Positions 14,136 through 28,979 of a DNA stretch of 64,000 bases are shown here, piece after piece. The DNA is from Pyrus communis (taxonomy: Eukaryota; Streptophyta; Magnoliopsida; Rosales; Rosaceae), in contig NC_084804.1 of assembly GCF_963583255.1 (NCBI RefSeq), positions 15,566,723-15,630,722 of the forward strand, given 5' to 3'. Below the pieces are notes generated by a model that searched no databases, had not been told where the DNA came from, and was given only the letters and a program-made list of their open reading frames with translations. Each line of letters starts with the position of its first letter. Within the stretch, counting starts at the first letter, position 1. A program made the translations under genes and the position numbers.

Positions 14136-15236
14136 TCGAACAAAGTTCGTTAGTCAGTTGCTCGTGGTGACTGGGATTGATGGTGTAGGTTCAGTGTCGA
14201 AAATTGAAAAAACTTCCGGAAGAACCCTATGCGATACCCTACGCTACATCTTTGCTTTTCTACCATTAGTTTTCGGGAAACGAAAGACTTAGGACGGTAT
14301 ACGGGACTTGTTTTCGTATGAACTCTAATGCGAAAATGTGGACGATGCATGATGACTTTTTTGGAATGAAATACAGTTTTTTTCACACAAATCACTTAGT
14401 TGTGCGTATAAGGGGCATTCAAATGCCATCGGAAGTCTCCTTATAACATTGTTCCTATACGGTTGAGAGATAGGTAACAACCTAACTTGACAAAGGAAAA
14501 AAAACAAAAAAAAGGTAATTTTTGTGACATATATATAGAATGGTGACTCATTCTAACAGGGTAATTTTTGTATCATTTAGCAATGGTAAAAATCAGATAC
14601 CATTGCTGAATTGAAAAAAAATTATATATCAATGACATAAAACTTAAATATTGATGACGTAACAAACAAATGTCAACAATATGATAAAAGATCAATGATT
14701 TCAGAGTAAAAAAAAAAAAAAAACACAACACACAAAGAAGAGAAACATATGGAGAATACCAATGAGCTAGGCTAGAGAATAAGAGGAAATAGTAAGAATT
14801 ATTTTATACTCCTATTATTTCAGATAATGAAATAAAATACTATTGCTGCCGCGAGTACGTAGACACATTTCTCGAACTTCGTAAATATTATATTTTATTT
14901 ACTTTATAATTTCACAACAAAAATCTTGTAAAGAAATCGTATAATGTCCTCATCTGTAATATTCAACCATTATGATTCTCTTTTTGTGGGTACATTGTGC
15001 ATTAAGTAAGAGGAATGTTACCTGAACCACGTGTATGCTTAATATGGACTGCGATTTGTACGGGTGGAAATAAACTTTGCACATATGTAACTGGTGTCTC
15101 ACGTTTGTGGCACATGACGTAGCAAAGACATGCAACATTGCAGGCTTTTTGTGTGGGTGTATCAAAGATCGTGTAGTCTCACGCATATATACCTTCCATC
15201 TTTTGATGGTAGTTTGTTTACAGATTTAAGTAAGTA

Positions 15237-15240
<4 letters not shown>
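14136..15240. other. Intergenic DNA with one small inverted repeat
   Basis: No gene is seen. A near-perfect inverted repeat, TTAGCAATGGTA (14577-14588) against TACCATTGCTGAA (14598-14610), could form a short hairpin. An A-run lies near 14708-14722. Confidence 0.5.
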
Positions 15241-15276
<36 letters not shown>

Positions 15277-15690
15277 CAACGATATGGTATTTCATTGATT
15301 TAAGTGTTCAGAGAATAGTAGCAATTACAGAGAAACAGGAGAAGCTCCTGCTATATCAAAGAACTACTATCCGACAACAATACATCAATAATAATATCCA
15401 GTGATTCCTCGAACCAAGTGCAGTCGCTTGGGGAAAACGAGCAAGGCGGTGAACAATTTCATTGGCTTGACGACGCGCATGGGAAGTAGAAGCTCCAGTG
15501 ACCCCTGGCAGCAAAACCTTCGAATCCTCAATGATGTGGAAATTACCTTAAAACGCAATGTTGTAGCAATTAGAGCATTGTCAACGTCGTACCGTCGTCC
15601 CTCAAGCAGGGCTAAGTTGCTGCACCATGTGGGCAGGGCGGACCCAAGTGAGACGTAATTAAACGGATTAGGGTTGACAATAAGAGGAAG
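15241..15690 (-). mobile_element. 3' end of a LINE-like element (RNase H tail)
   Basis: On the minus strand a short coding remnant contains ARRQANEIVHRLARFPQA, which resembles the end of the RNase H-like domain found in plant non-LTR retrotransposon proteins. It is followed by about 160 bases of trailer and then a 34-base A-run (T-run on the + strand, 15241-15274). The order of domain, trailer and poly-A fits a 5'-truncated LINE insertion. Only the last part remains and the frame is short. A fragment of a host RNase H-domain gene is the alternative. Confidence 0.5.
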
Positions 15691-16128
15691 TGAAGCAGGT
15701 CCAAAGTTATGAGCACAACGGACACCCTTTCAACTGCTAAATAAAAGTAGGTCTAATGTCGCATACATGACTGTTTGGTTGACCCATTTATATACGCCGT
15801 ATTTGTGTCAATTCACTGGTTGATCTATTTATATTAGCCGTATTCATGTCAATTCACCGGTTAATTGATACACGATTAACTTCTACTATTTATTAGAAAA
15901 ATGAAGGAAAAAAAATATCCATTTTGCTAATCTATTAGGGAATTGTTATAGGCACTTCAAAATTCTCATCCTACATTTCAAACTTTTTATATTTAGAAAG
16001 AAAAATACACTTGTGAGGAGCGTAAAATAAGATTTTTGAAGTGTCAATAACACTTCCCATACATTAGCAGCCATGTCATGCCACCTATTAGCTCATGTCT
16101 TCATTTTGGTAGAGGAGGTTATGATCTC
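15691..16128. other. Spacer, no gene seen
   Basis: A partial tandem duplication of about 55 bases (CATTTATATACGCCGTATT and CTATTTATATTAGCCGTATT, near 15785 and 15824) is the only structure noticed. Confidence 0.4.
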
Positions 16129-16312
16129 GGAGGAAGATTCTCTACCCTCATAATCTCTATACCCTTCTATGCCTTCTTATTTAAATAGTCATGGTTAAGC
16201 CACGTCAACATCTTACATTGATTTTTTTTATAGAGATAATAAGACAAAAAAATAATGTGTAAGAGACAGAGATGAAAAGGGATGAGAATAGGAAGGTAAA
16301 GAATCCTCCTTC
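16129..16312. mobile_element. Mutator-type MITE with 9-bp target duplication
   Basis: The 184-bp element starts GGAGGAAGATTCTCTACC, and its other end in reverse complement reads GAAGGAGGATTCTTTACC, a clear imperfect terminal inverted repeat. It is flanked on both sides by TATGATCTC (16120-16128 and 16313-16321). Nine-base target duplications are typical of Mutator-like elements. It carries no coding sequence, so it is non-autonomous. It sits about 100 bases upstream of the start codon of the PPR relic. Confidence 0.85.
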
Positions 16313-16408
16313 TATGATCTCATTTCTTAAAAACGACACTTGTTAAATAATAAATAAAATAAAATAAAAAGGAACAAAAAAATATTTAACAGTTAGTCCC
16401 GCCAAAAC

Positions 16409-18822
16409 ATGGACCCAACAACGTCACTCACCAAGGCTTTGTTCAACAACGCCAACAATCCCAAGCTAGCATGGCACCTCTTCAAGCGCATTCTCTCCTC
16501 CCCCACATCCTCATCCTCCTCGCCCTCCTCCGATCTCCGCCTCCGCTCCCTCCCCGTCATTGCCCGTATCCTCATCCACTCCAAAATGCACCGCGAAATC
16601 GACAGCCTTCACCAGCTCCTCCTCCACTCGCAGCCCCTCCAAACCCTTCGCCCTTGCCTCCTTTCGCTCGTGCAAACCCTGGCCAAGTCGAACTTCCCCT
16701 ATAAGGCCGTTGCCCATTTTAAATCCCTCTGCAGCCGGTTCCCTGAAGAGCCCCCCTCTGTGTATTTGTATAATTTGCTCCTCGAGTCTTCTCTCAGGGA
16801 GAATCATGTAGATTTCGTGTTGTGGCTGTATAAGGACATGATCGTCTCCAGGGTTAAGCCGGAAACATATACCTTTAATCTTTTGATATGGGCCTTGTGT
16901 GAATCGGATCGTTTGGATGATGCCCGCGACATGTTTGATAAAATACGTCGCAAAGGTTGTCTGCCGAATGAGTACAGTGTCGGAATTGTGATTTGTGGGT
17001 ATTGTAGAGCTAGGCTTGCTGGCAGAGGTTTGAAAGTTTTGAATGAGGTGAGGAGTTCTGACGTTTTTCCGAACAAGGTTATGTACAATACTTTGATTTC
17101 TAGCTTCTGCAAACAAGGCAGGACTGATGAGGCTGAGAAGTTGGTAGAGAGGATGGATTGTTTCCGGATGCCGTTACTTTCAATTCTAGGATTTCGACTC
17201 TCTGTAGTGCTGGGAAAATCCTTGAAGCTTCTAGAATATTTAGAGATATGCATATAGATGATCAAGAGTTGGGGCTGTCTCAACCTAATGTTGTAACATA
17301 TAATTTGACGTTGCAAGGATGGGATGTTAGGGGAAGCAGAGGCATTGATCAAATCTATGGAAAGGGCTGGTGATTTTATTAATTTAGGGAGTTATAACAT
17401 ATGGTTGTTGGGTCTGGTCAGGAACGGGAAGCTCTTAGAGGCATGATCGGTTCTTCAAGAGATGGTAGATGAAGGCATAGAACCCAGTATTTACTCTTAC
17501 ATCATTGTGATAAATGGGTTATGCAAAACCGGGATACTCCGTGATGCAAGAACGGTGATGAGTCTAATGGAAAGAAATAATATTTCCCCAGATACGGTGA
17601 CGTACAGTACTTTACTTCACGGTTTCTGCAGTAAAGGTAAGGTATTTGAGGCCAACAATATTCTGCGTGAGATGATGACGAATAATTGCTTCCCAAATAC
17701 TCATACTTGAAACACTTTGCTGCAGAGCCTTTGGAAGGAGGGAAGGACATCAGAAGCAGAGGAGCTTCTGAAAAAGATGAATGAGAGAGGTTATGGCTTA
17801 GATACTGTGACCTGCAATATTGTAATTGATGGTCTATGCAATGATGCGAAATTGGACAAAGCAATGGAAATTGTGAGTGGGATGTGGACTCATGGAAGTG
17901 TGGCTCTTGGAAACATAGGGAACTCATTTTTTGGCCTGGTTGGCGATAGTAATAATGGGAAGAATTGCATCCCTGATTTGATAACGTATTCAACCATAAT
18001 TGGTGGGTTATGCAAGGCTGGGAGGCTTGATGAAGCGAAGAAGAAGTTCATGGAGATGTTGGGGAAAAGCTTGCACCCTGATTCAGTGATTTATGATATG
18101 TTTATACGAAGTTTTTGTGAACAAGGAAAGATATCATCTGCATTTCGGGTGTTGAAGGACATGGAGAAAAATGGTTGCAACATGAGTATTCAAACTTATA
18201 ATTCACTAATCCTGGGATTAGGGAGGAAAAAGCAAAATTTTGAAATATACGGACTGATGGATGAGATGAGAGAAAGAGGAGTTCCTCCTGATGTATTCAC
18301 TTATAATAACATGATGAAAAGTCTCTGTGAAGGAGAGAGAGTCAGAGATGCCACTTATAAATGCTGCAGAAAGGCATATCCCCGAATATATCTTCCCTCA
18401 GAATATTGATTGAAGCTTTCGCTAAGGGATGTGATTTTGGAGCCGTGCATGAGGTATTCAACATTGCTTTAAGTGTGTGGCCACAAGGAAGCCTTGTATA
18501 GTTTGATGTTTAATGAGTTGCTCGCTGGAGGGGAAATATGGAGTGCTAAAGAGCTATTTGAAATTGCATTGGACAGGTATTTTTATCTGGGGAATTTTAA
18601 CTATAATGATCTCATTGACAGACTTTGCAAGGATGAAAAGTTAGAGGATGCTGCTAGCATCCTTCATGCAATGAAGAATAAAGGATATGGATTTGATCCA
18701 CCGTCATTCCTGCCAGTAATTGATGGATTAGGTAAAGGGGAAATAAGCAGGAGGCTGATGAACTTTCAGAGATAATGATGGAAATGGAAACCGAAGGTAG
18801 GGTAGCAGATAAGGTTTACTGA
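16409..18822 (+). pseudogene. Broken P-class PPR gene, At2g17140-like
   Basis: The first 248 codons from ATG 16409 are open and match Arabidopsis At2g17140 closely (start MDPTTSLTKALFNNANNPKL, then YLYNLLLES and YTFNLLIWALCES). Further homologous stretches continue to the end, for example GYGLDTVTCNIVIDGLC, KISSAFRVLKDMEKNGC and EALYSLMFNELLAGGE. The frame is lost by frameshifts near 17153, 17325, 18357, 18475 and 18740, and by TGA codons at 17444-17446 and 17708-17710. The family role is organelle RNA processing. Long open stretches with little erosion suggest that loss of function is recent; sequencing indels could explain the frameshifts but not the two nonsense codons. Confidence 0.9.
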
Positions 18823-19311
18823 AATGAGAGGGAAATGATTGGTTGGAAACCAAATAACACCCGCGGAAGTGATTGGCAGACCATAGTGCACAGGTATGGT
18901 TGACATACATACATGATTCTTATCCGTTTTGGTTCAAACAACTTCTGGCATTGCTTTACCATTATACATGGACCATGTCGGTTTCTTAATATTTTTGAAT
19001 TGATGTTTCATGAGTTGTACTCTTTTTTATTCTCCCGCTCTCCACTTTACAACTTATGAAATGACTCTTTGAGGTACTTCATAAATGCCTTGATCATCAA
19101 ATCAATAGTATGTAAGTCTTGATGATGTTGTGGTTTGTTTTGCTTTATTGCGTGACTTGTTGTGGTCTCCATTCCAGATCTATATACATCATATAGCTTT
19201 TGATGTTGTTGTGGTCTCCATTGAACTTTGTGTCTTGTTTTGCTCTATCATTAAAATTCAAAGTTTTCAAGCCCTTTTCATTAGTTTTCCTTTAATATTA
19301 TATATATAATG

Positions 19312-20317
19312 ATGGCAAAAAAGGTGGGAACTTCAGCAAGAGCTCCACATGGTACATGCAATGATCATAATATATCCGTATTCAGTGAGTTGTGCATCAA
19401 GGATGTTGAGGTCGGACGTCGTCTTGGCCCTCACTTTAACAAAGAAAGATCGGCAAATTTGATAGAAAACTTTAGGAAAGAAACATGAAATTCTTATAGT
19501 AAAGCGCAATTGAAAAATAAGTGAGATAGACTAAAAAAGGATTGGTAGTTGTGCAAAAAACTAATTGGGAAAGAAACTGACCTAGAGTGGAATCCAAGCA
19601 AGGGAACAGTGGATGCCTTTGATGAATGGTGGAATAATAAGATTCAAATATGTGCACTTTGTATCAGTTATGATGTTATTCTAGTTATAGTAATCATAAA
19701 CTACATAATAACAACATTCTTTTTTATTTGTAGATAAATCCTGAATATGGAAGATTGCAGAAAGGCATCACTCCTGAGTTTGAGGAAAAGTTGGATAGGA
19801 TGCTCTCAAACGACGTTGCTACTGGTGCAAATGCTTGGGCACCTTCATTTGGTGCGCTACTACCAAATAGTAGGGATGACTCAACAGGAAATGTTAATAT
19901 ACAAAATGAATCTATTGGATCAGATGATGGGGATAGTGCACTACCGAATCTATGAGAAAAGGTGCTAAGAAAGGAAAAAACAAAAGAGCTGACCAAGGTG
20001 AATTGAGAACAAGTAAGTTTGATAGGAAAAGGAAAAAGGTTGGCGGTGCTGCAAAATTGTATGGTCAAATTGACCGCCTTGTTGGTGCAATAGAGGGTAA
20101 GAGCAGTATGAGGCAATTGGTGATAGGCACTAGTATTCCTGAAGTTGTGCAGGTTGTTGAACCGTTACCGATTGTGAGCGTACTAGCCCGTTGTGGCTAT
20201 TTGCAACTGTTTGCAACTCGTTTGTTTTTTAATCAAGAGAAGAGAGAGATGTTCTCTATCATGAAAGATCCTAGTGTGCAACTTACTTGGCTGAATTATG
20301 AGTTCATCAACCAATGA
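19312..20317 (+). pseudogene. Dead Myb/SANT-like gene of a PIF element, copy A
   Basis: The frame encodes a Myb/SANT-like DNA-binding domain (WNPSKGTVDAFDEWWNNKIQ, then NPEYGRLQKGITPEFEEKLD). This type accompanies PIF/Harbinger transposases and is also seen in L10-interacting Myb-like plant proteins. An intron separates the parts (GT near 19651 in this copy, AG before ATAAATCCTGAATATGG). In-frame stops follow GNSYSKAQLKNK and DRLKKDW, and this copy has an extra TGA near 19486. A one-base shift lies after SALPNL. The C-terminal basic part resumes as MRKGAKKGKNKRADQGELRT and ends QLTWLNYEFINQ. Confidence 0.75.
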
Positions 20318-20532
20318 GGGAGTTGTAGTTTTACAAAACATCCTGGATTTGTACACTCTTAGTCAGATTTTAGGATTATGTCTTAGAATTTGTTTGACAC
20401 CTTTCTTGAATGTTATTTTGAATTATGAGTTAATTTTTAGATACTTTGTTTACAATATTGGTACAACAGTTAATTGGCAAGGTGCTTGAATATTGTTAAG
20501 TTTTATTTGTTAACTTGCAGGTGCGCTTGAAT

Positions 20533-21430
20533 ATGGACATTCTAGATAATGATGAGGAAGAGTTTGACATATTAGCATGCGCTTGTACTCGAGCTATTGA
20601 AGCATAATATCTAAAATATGTGCATAAGACTCCATGTATGAATTTTTTCAACAGGTAACATTCGGTTAATGAAAGTATTGCAAGCTAACTATAGTTTGAA
20701 AGGTTTAAGGAGAAAGTGATATTATCAATGTTCTTGCATATGTTAGGACATAGTACAGAAGAAGGAAAAAAAAAAAAAAAAAAAAAAAGAATAGCTAAGA
20801 GCAATTTCAACACTCTTCTGAGACCGTTAGTAGATATTTTGGTGTTATGTTGGATATTGTATGTTAGATGGCAATATATATTATCAAACCTATGGATTCG
20901 GAATTTAATACCACCCCATGGGGCATAAAGGTAAAAGACATCATCTTTCATATTTTTATAGGAGTGGCCAACCAATGGGGCATAAAGAGGTATTCAACCA
21001 TAGACCTTTTTCTCTTAGAAGCGTAATTGAGCGTACGTTTAGAGTATGAAAAAAGGGGGCAATTTTGAGGGATATGCTTGATTGTCTGTTCAATAAGCAA
21101 GTGAATATTGTCATTGCTACAATGACTCTTCATAACTACAAAAGGAGGCATTCTGAACGTGATAGGCATTTTGATGACCCGAAGACTATAGTGAAGAGAG
21201 CAATATTGATGATGATGAAGAGGAAGATCGAAATCACGACCAAGGAGGGATGGAAGCATTAAGAAATAGCGTAATGATGAACGCATATTTTACTATTTAT
21301 TTTCTCGCGAAAGCTACATTTTCTTGTGATATTTTGGACTTAGACGAAAGGAATTACATAGTGTTGTGCTTTTATAGTTATATTAATGAGGTGGAGGAAA
21401 AATATCATGTTATAATTCCTTATTTTTAAT
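20533..21430 (+). pseudogene. Internally deleted PIF/Harbinger transposase, copy A
   Basis: An N-terminal piece (MDILDNDEEEFDILACACTR) is followed, across a non-coding gap with an A-run at 20766-20788, by a C-terminal piece with SVIERTF, then ILRDMLDCLFNKQVNIVIAT and LHNYKRRHSERDRHFDD. The central DDE catalytic region is missing, so the element cannot encode its own transposase. A TGA stands where the conserved Trp of RTFxVWKKRW is expected. Confidence 0.75.
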
Positions 21431-21689
21431 TAAACCTAGTGGTCTATTATGATTTAAGTGTCTACCTATTTGGGTTTATAATATACTTGTGGCCTACATT
21501 CATTTTCTTTTGATTTAAGTGTAGTGCATGTCACTTGTTGGAATTGGAGAAGCCTTCAGCACATGTTTATTTCATAGATCACATGTCTATGCAATACTGA
21601 ACCGACAAGGAAAAGAAAAAAAACAAAAGAAAGCTGCATATTTCCTCTCCCATTTTTCAGGGTTAGCCTCCATACGAAACCAGAATAAA

Positions 21690-22400
21690 GAGAGACCTTA
21701 GTGTAGTTAAATTGGACAGAAATATGGTGAATCACCTACACAAAGCAATTTCAAATTCATGGGTCTTTGCCAAAAGCATAAACTTGGGATATTAGGTTGT
21801 ACAATCTGTTCAATTGCAGAGGAAGTTTGATCAGCCATGGTGGATATCTATTTGGAGATGAAACTTCAATTGGAATTGTTATGTCTTTACCATTAAAATC
21901 ACCGCAATCTATTAGAGGTCAACTAAACAGACCTTAGTTGCTACTTCGTCCAACAATGCAGAAATTCTCGCCGTACACGATCTATGAAGACAACGCAGCA
22001 TGCATTGAACAACTCAAGAATATTTCTGGATGCTAGCGGCTGTGGGTGATATTTGAAGCTCCTGCGATCTTTTCCCCGCCGTTCACTTCCCGACGATGAT
22101 CTATGAAGACAACGCAGCATGCATTTAATGCTCAAGAAGGGCTACATCAAAGGAGACAACACCAAGCACATTGCGTCGAAGTTTTTCTTCTCACATCAAC
22201 AACAAGAGCATTAGAAGATTGAAGTCATGCAAATTCGTTCATAAGACCATCGGGCTCACCTCTTCACTAAATCACTACCGAAGGCGACGTTTCAGAAGCT
22301 TGTTCAAGGATTGGTATGTGTAAACATTCTGAGTTGTAACATTGTTAGTTCCCTTTGGAACTATGTCAAACTCAAGGGAGTATCCTGAAGTATACTTTCT
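21690..22400 (+). mobile_element. Ty1/copia pol tail, copy A
   Basis: The 3' end of a copia polyprotein is readable around 22096-22345: IYEDNAAC, then KGDNTKHIASKFFFSHQQQ and LFTKSLPKATFQKLV. These match the RNase H end of copia pol. Stops and shifts interrupt it. This copy has about 165 extra bases between two occurrences of ATCTATGAAGACAACGCAGC (near 21980 and 22099); copy B has only one occurrence. Confidence 0.75.
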
Positions 22401-22721
22401 TGATCTTAATGTACTATTTTTCCCTACGATTAGAAACATTTTTTCCACTGGGGTTTTGCTACCTGACGAGGTTTTGATGAGGCTTTCATCTTGGGTTGGT
22501 TATATCCCTGATGACGTCCTGTAGACATTTCATTTGACTTTTCATTGCTCATAAATTTTTCTTTAACTATTTTGTCCTTACTCGGATTTTTACCATAGCC
22601 TTAGGATTTTTAGTGAGACTTATTGAGACTACCGTGTTCCTAGAATCAGTGACGACGAGTCGACTTCCTCAACAACACATGATGCCGAATTTACTTGAGT
22701 ATTTACACACTCGAGGTGGAG

Positions 22722-23040
22722 TGTTATAAACTTCTTATTTAAGTGTGATTGTGTAAATCATTGATTAGCTTTTATTGTTGTTATTCTTCCCTATTAGGAC
22801 TTGTATTCCTTGGAGGAGAATGATTTCTTTCCAACCTTATTATTATATATAAAGGCATTACGTAGGGGGAATAACACATTTAGGAGATCAATCAATTTGT
22901 ATAGCTTCCAGAAGGCTTTAAGCAACACATAGGCTTCAACTCTTCAGTGGCTTAATTTGCACCATGCAATACGAAGCATTATTAACATCTCCTTCAACTG
23001 TACAAGGAGGTCAAACATTGTAGCTTCAATAAATTAGTTG
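22722..23040 (+). mobile_element. Copia 3' LTR (right end uncertain), copy A
   Basis: It follows a purine tract, CGAGGTGGAG, and starts TGTTATAAAC, as plant copia LTRs do. A TATATATAAAGGC promoter-like box lies near 22844. Both duplicated copies continue in the same way, so the right end cannot be set from the comparison. Confidence 0.55.
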
Positions 23041-23382
23041 GGTTGCCATGGATATGGTTTGAAGGAAACTCATTTATAGGCTTTCTAAAAACCTCAGGCA
23101 TTTTCTACTCCAACATTTACAAGAACTTCGAAGTTGCAAACTTCAATAACCTATATAGCCACCATGACAACATGCAAGTATTATATCTTAACTTTACTTG
23201 CCAACAATGGTAAATGGAAACTTCGGTGGGAAATGCACACTAATGTCCAAGAAAAAAAAATCATACTCTGCCAATTCTCTAACTCATCAACAACATGAGA
23301 ATGACCCAACAAAAAATTGCTTCGCACACTCTTGATCAAGACTGTGCAAAGAAAAATCAATACATGGAGTGGTTGAAGCTTG

Positions 23383-23740
23383 AAAAAACTTCTACCTTTC
23401 AACCTAAGCGTCCACAGAAAAAAGCTTCAACCACTGAAGCTATGTGCTTAAGGGAAAAAGCTTCAACCACTCAAGGTATGTATCCAAAGGAAAAAACTTT
23501 AGCCATCAAGCTATGCGCCTAAAGGAAAAAGCTTCAACCACTCAAACTACGTGTCTAAAGGAAAAAACTTCAGCCAAGCTATGTGCCCAGAAGAAAAAGC
23601 TTCAGCCACTGAAGCTATGTGTCTAAAGGAAATAGTTTCAACCACTCAAGCTATGTGCCCAAAGGAAAAAACATCAACCCTTCAAGCCATTTGTCCAAAG
23701 GAAAAAGCTTCAACCACTCAAGTTATATACACAAATGAAA
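23383..23740 (+). repeat. 36-bp minisatellite, copy A
   Basis: About ten units of roughly 36 bases follow the pattern GGAAAAAGCTTCAACCACTC then AAGCTATGTGCCTAAA. In one frame each unit encodes a 12-residue motif like AMCPKEKASTTQ. Small indels break the frame in this copy. It lies inside the internal region of the LTR element ending at 24573. Confidence 0.85.
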
Positions 23741-24047
23741 AAACTTCAATCAGATTTTCTTTTCTCAACAAAACAAGAAAGAAGGAATTGGGCTTAAGAA
23801 AAAAAAAATATATGTACTTGGGCTACATCCAAAAAAAAGAGGAAAGAATTTTTAAAGTCTTTTTTCTTCATTGGCTCGGGAAACATAAGACACCTCCTTC
23901 GGTAATCCTCATCGATAGGAGATTTGGTGGACTTCTAATATATGCTAATACACTTTAGTACTCGAAAGTTTCATGAGTACTCACCAATTTGGGTTTTGCA
24001 AGTCTCCAACCGAGAAGCTTTCCTTACTCGTGAACTTGGGGGGCCAC

Positions 24048-24573
24048 TGTTTGTTCCGTAGTTCACCACCCTCGAAACTACTAAGCACCGGTTAACCTCA
24101 TACCTTCAAGGACCCACCGTAGACTTCATGTGGAGGCACCCTTGCCGAAGCACATGAGTTTTTCTCCAATCAAGAGACCAATCACAACACGACAAGCGTC
24201 AACCTAAAAATAAAACTCCTAGAGTCCCACATCAATCTTGGATGGGAGCCAAATACCCTCATCAACTATACAAGGAGACCGTTCTCGAACAATTAATTTC
24301 TAATGTCATTATTGTGCATAAACTCGTCATTAGAACTCATTAATGATGATTATGCTTAAACTTATGTCTTGTGTAAAATCTTCACTAATAATGAGGACTC
24401 CTCCACCCTCGTGGATGTAGCCCCATTTAAGGTGAACCACGTACATCTTGTGTTGCTTCTCTACCTCCATCTCTTTACATATTATCCTCACTAGGTGATG
24501 GAGCAACATTGCGATGGTTACAAACTCGACACTTTACGTCGTTCCAAAGTCTCACTGATTTTGTGCATCAACA
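24048..24573 (+). mobile_element. 526-bp LTR, copy A
   Basis: The LTR starts TGTTTGTTCCGTAG right after a G-rich polypurine tract (CTTGGGGGGCCAC) and ends TTGTGCATCAACA. Only one LTR is present next to a partial internal region, so the element is truncated at its 5' side. The purine tract and end sequences suggest Ty3/gypsy affinity, but no coding domain remains to prove it. Confidence 0.65.
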
Positions 24574-25542
24574 TTTGTAAATAGTTTCTTACAAGCAATT
24601 AAGCCCGCGCGATGCCGTGAATTTTAAAACTGTGTTAAACAGGCGGAATATATTAAAATCTATTAGCATCCTTATGTTCAACAAAGAATAAAAAATAGAT
24701 GTTTGTAATATATAGCAAAAGTTTTAAAACTCTTTAATTCTTATAAGTAAATTTGACAAATACGTACAATCTAATCTTCGACTAGTTCCAACGTATACTT
24801 TTTGTTTTCTTCTGTCAAATTTGTCATGTCACCCAAGGTCATATGCAAAGCCAGCTAATTGAAAACATTTGTGTTAAGTTGTGCAAAAAGTTGAGCACGC
24901 TTTAATTGAAAAAATAATCACTAATACAATTAGGCAAGAAGGGGACGAAGATAATCCTGAGGAGCTAGAAATATTTTGACTTCAACAAGAAGATATTAAC
25001 AAGGTTTTACATACGTACCCAAAAGCTCCAAGGTGTGGTATCAACTCCAAAAAAAAACCTAAAAAAAAAAAAAGAAAAAAAAAAAAAGAAAAAAAAAAGA
25101 AAACCATCCCAAACAATAGTATAGAAATGTTTTAGTCCATCTAAAACTTGTTCTTTTTTTTTTTTTTTTTGAATTTTTTTTTTAAATTTTTTTTGTGGCC
25201 TTGTTTATTATTGTACTTATTAACAATTACTACTATGTCGAGGCGAGTTTCTTTACAATAGGACCAAGAAAATAATAACTTATTACAATGTGCTATTTAT
25301 TCCTCAACCCAAACTAGGACCAAAACTGTTTACAGCTATAAATAAGTTATTCCTTTGTATAGAGAGGTCTTACTGTAGCATTCACAGCTCTTATAGCTTT
25401 TTATTGAATTATTGAATCTCAAAGAATACTTACATTATTGAAAGGAAATACAAAATGCGGAAGGAATTGAAATACAAATACATAAAAAGGACAATTATCC
25501 ACTTAAATGTTTATAATCAACAATAAATTTCTTTTAATTCCT
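24574..25542. other. 3' flank of beta-glucosidase copy 1
   Basis: The tandem unit shared by all three gene copies begins near 24620 (ATTTTAAAACTGTGTTAAAC). Near 24900-25045 a degenerate coding-like stretch (ARG-GDEDNPEEL type, then EDINKVLHTYPKAP) ends in a long A-rich run (25048-25105). It could be a retrotransposed fragment with a poly-A tail, but I do not recognise the source. Confidence 0.45.
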
Positions 25543-28871
<3,329 letters not shown>

Positions 28872-28935
28872 AACTTGGGAGTTTTGATATCGATCGAGAT
28901 AATTAAGTTATCTCCTCCTGGAATATTGCATGGGG

Positions 28936-28943
28936 TTTATATA
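28936..28943 (-). promoter_or_regulatory. TATA box of beta-glucosidase copy 1
   Basis: The minus strand reads CTCTATATAAACC about 65 bases upstream of the ATG, a textbook plant TATA box. The same site is present in the other two copies. Confidence 0.8.
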
Positions 28944-28979
28944 GAGAAAGGGAGGAAGGGATATGGTGTCTACGTACTA

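Noticed and set aside
25160..25330. Small + strand frame (ALFIIVLINNYYYVEA type) repeated near 33276 and 54596
   Set aside because: It lies in the 3' flank of each gene copy, has no known domain, and is broken in copy 1.
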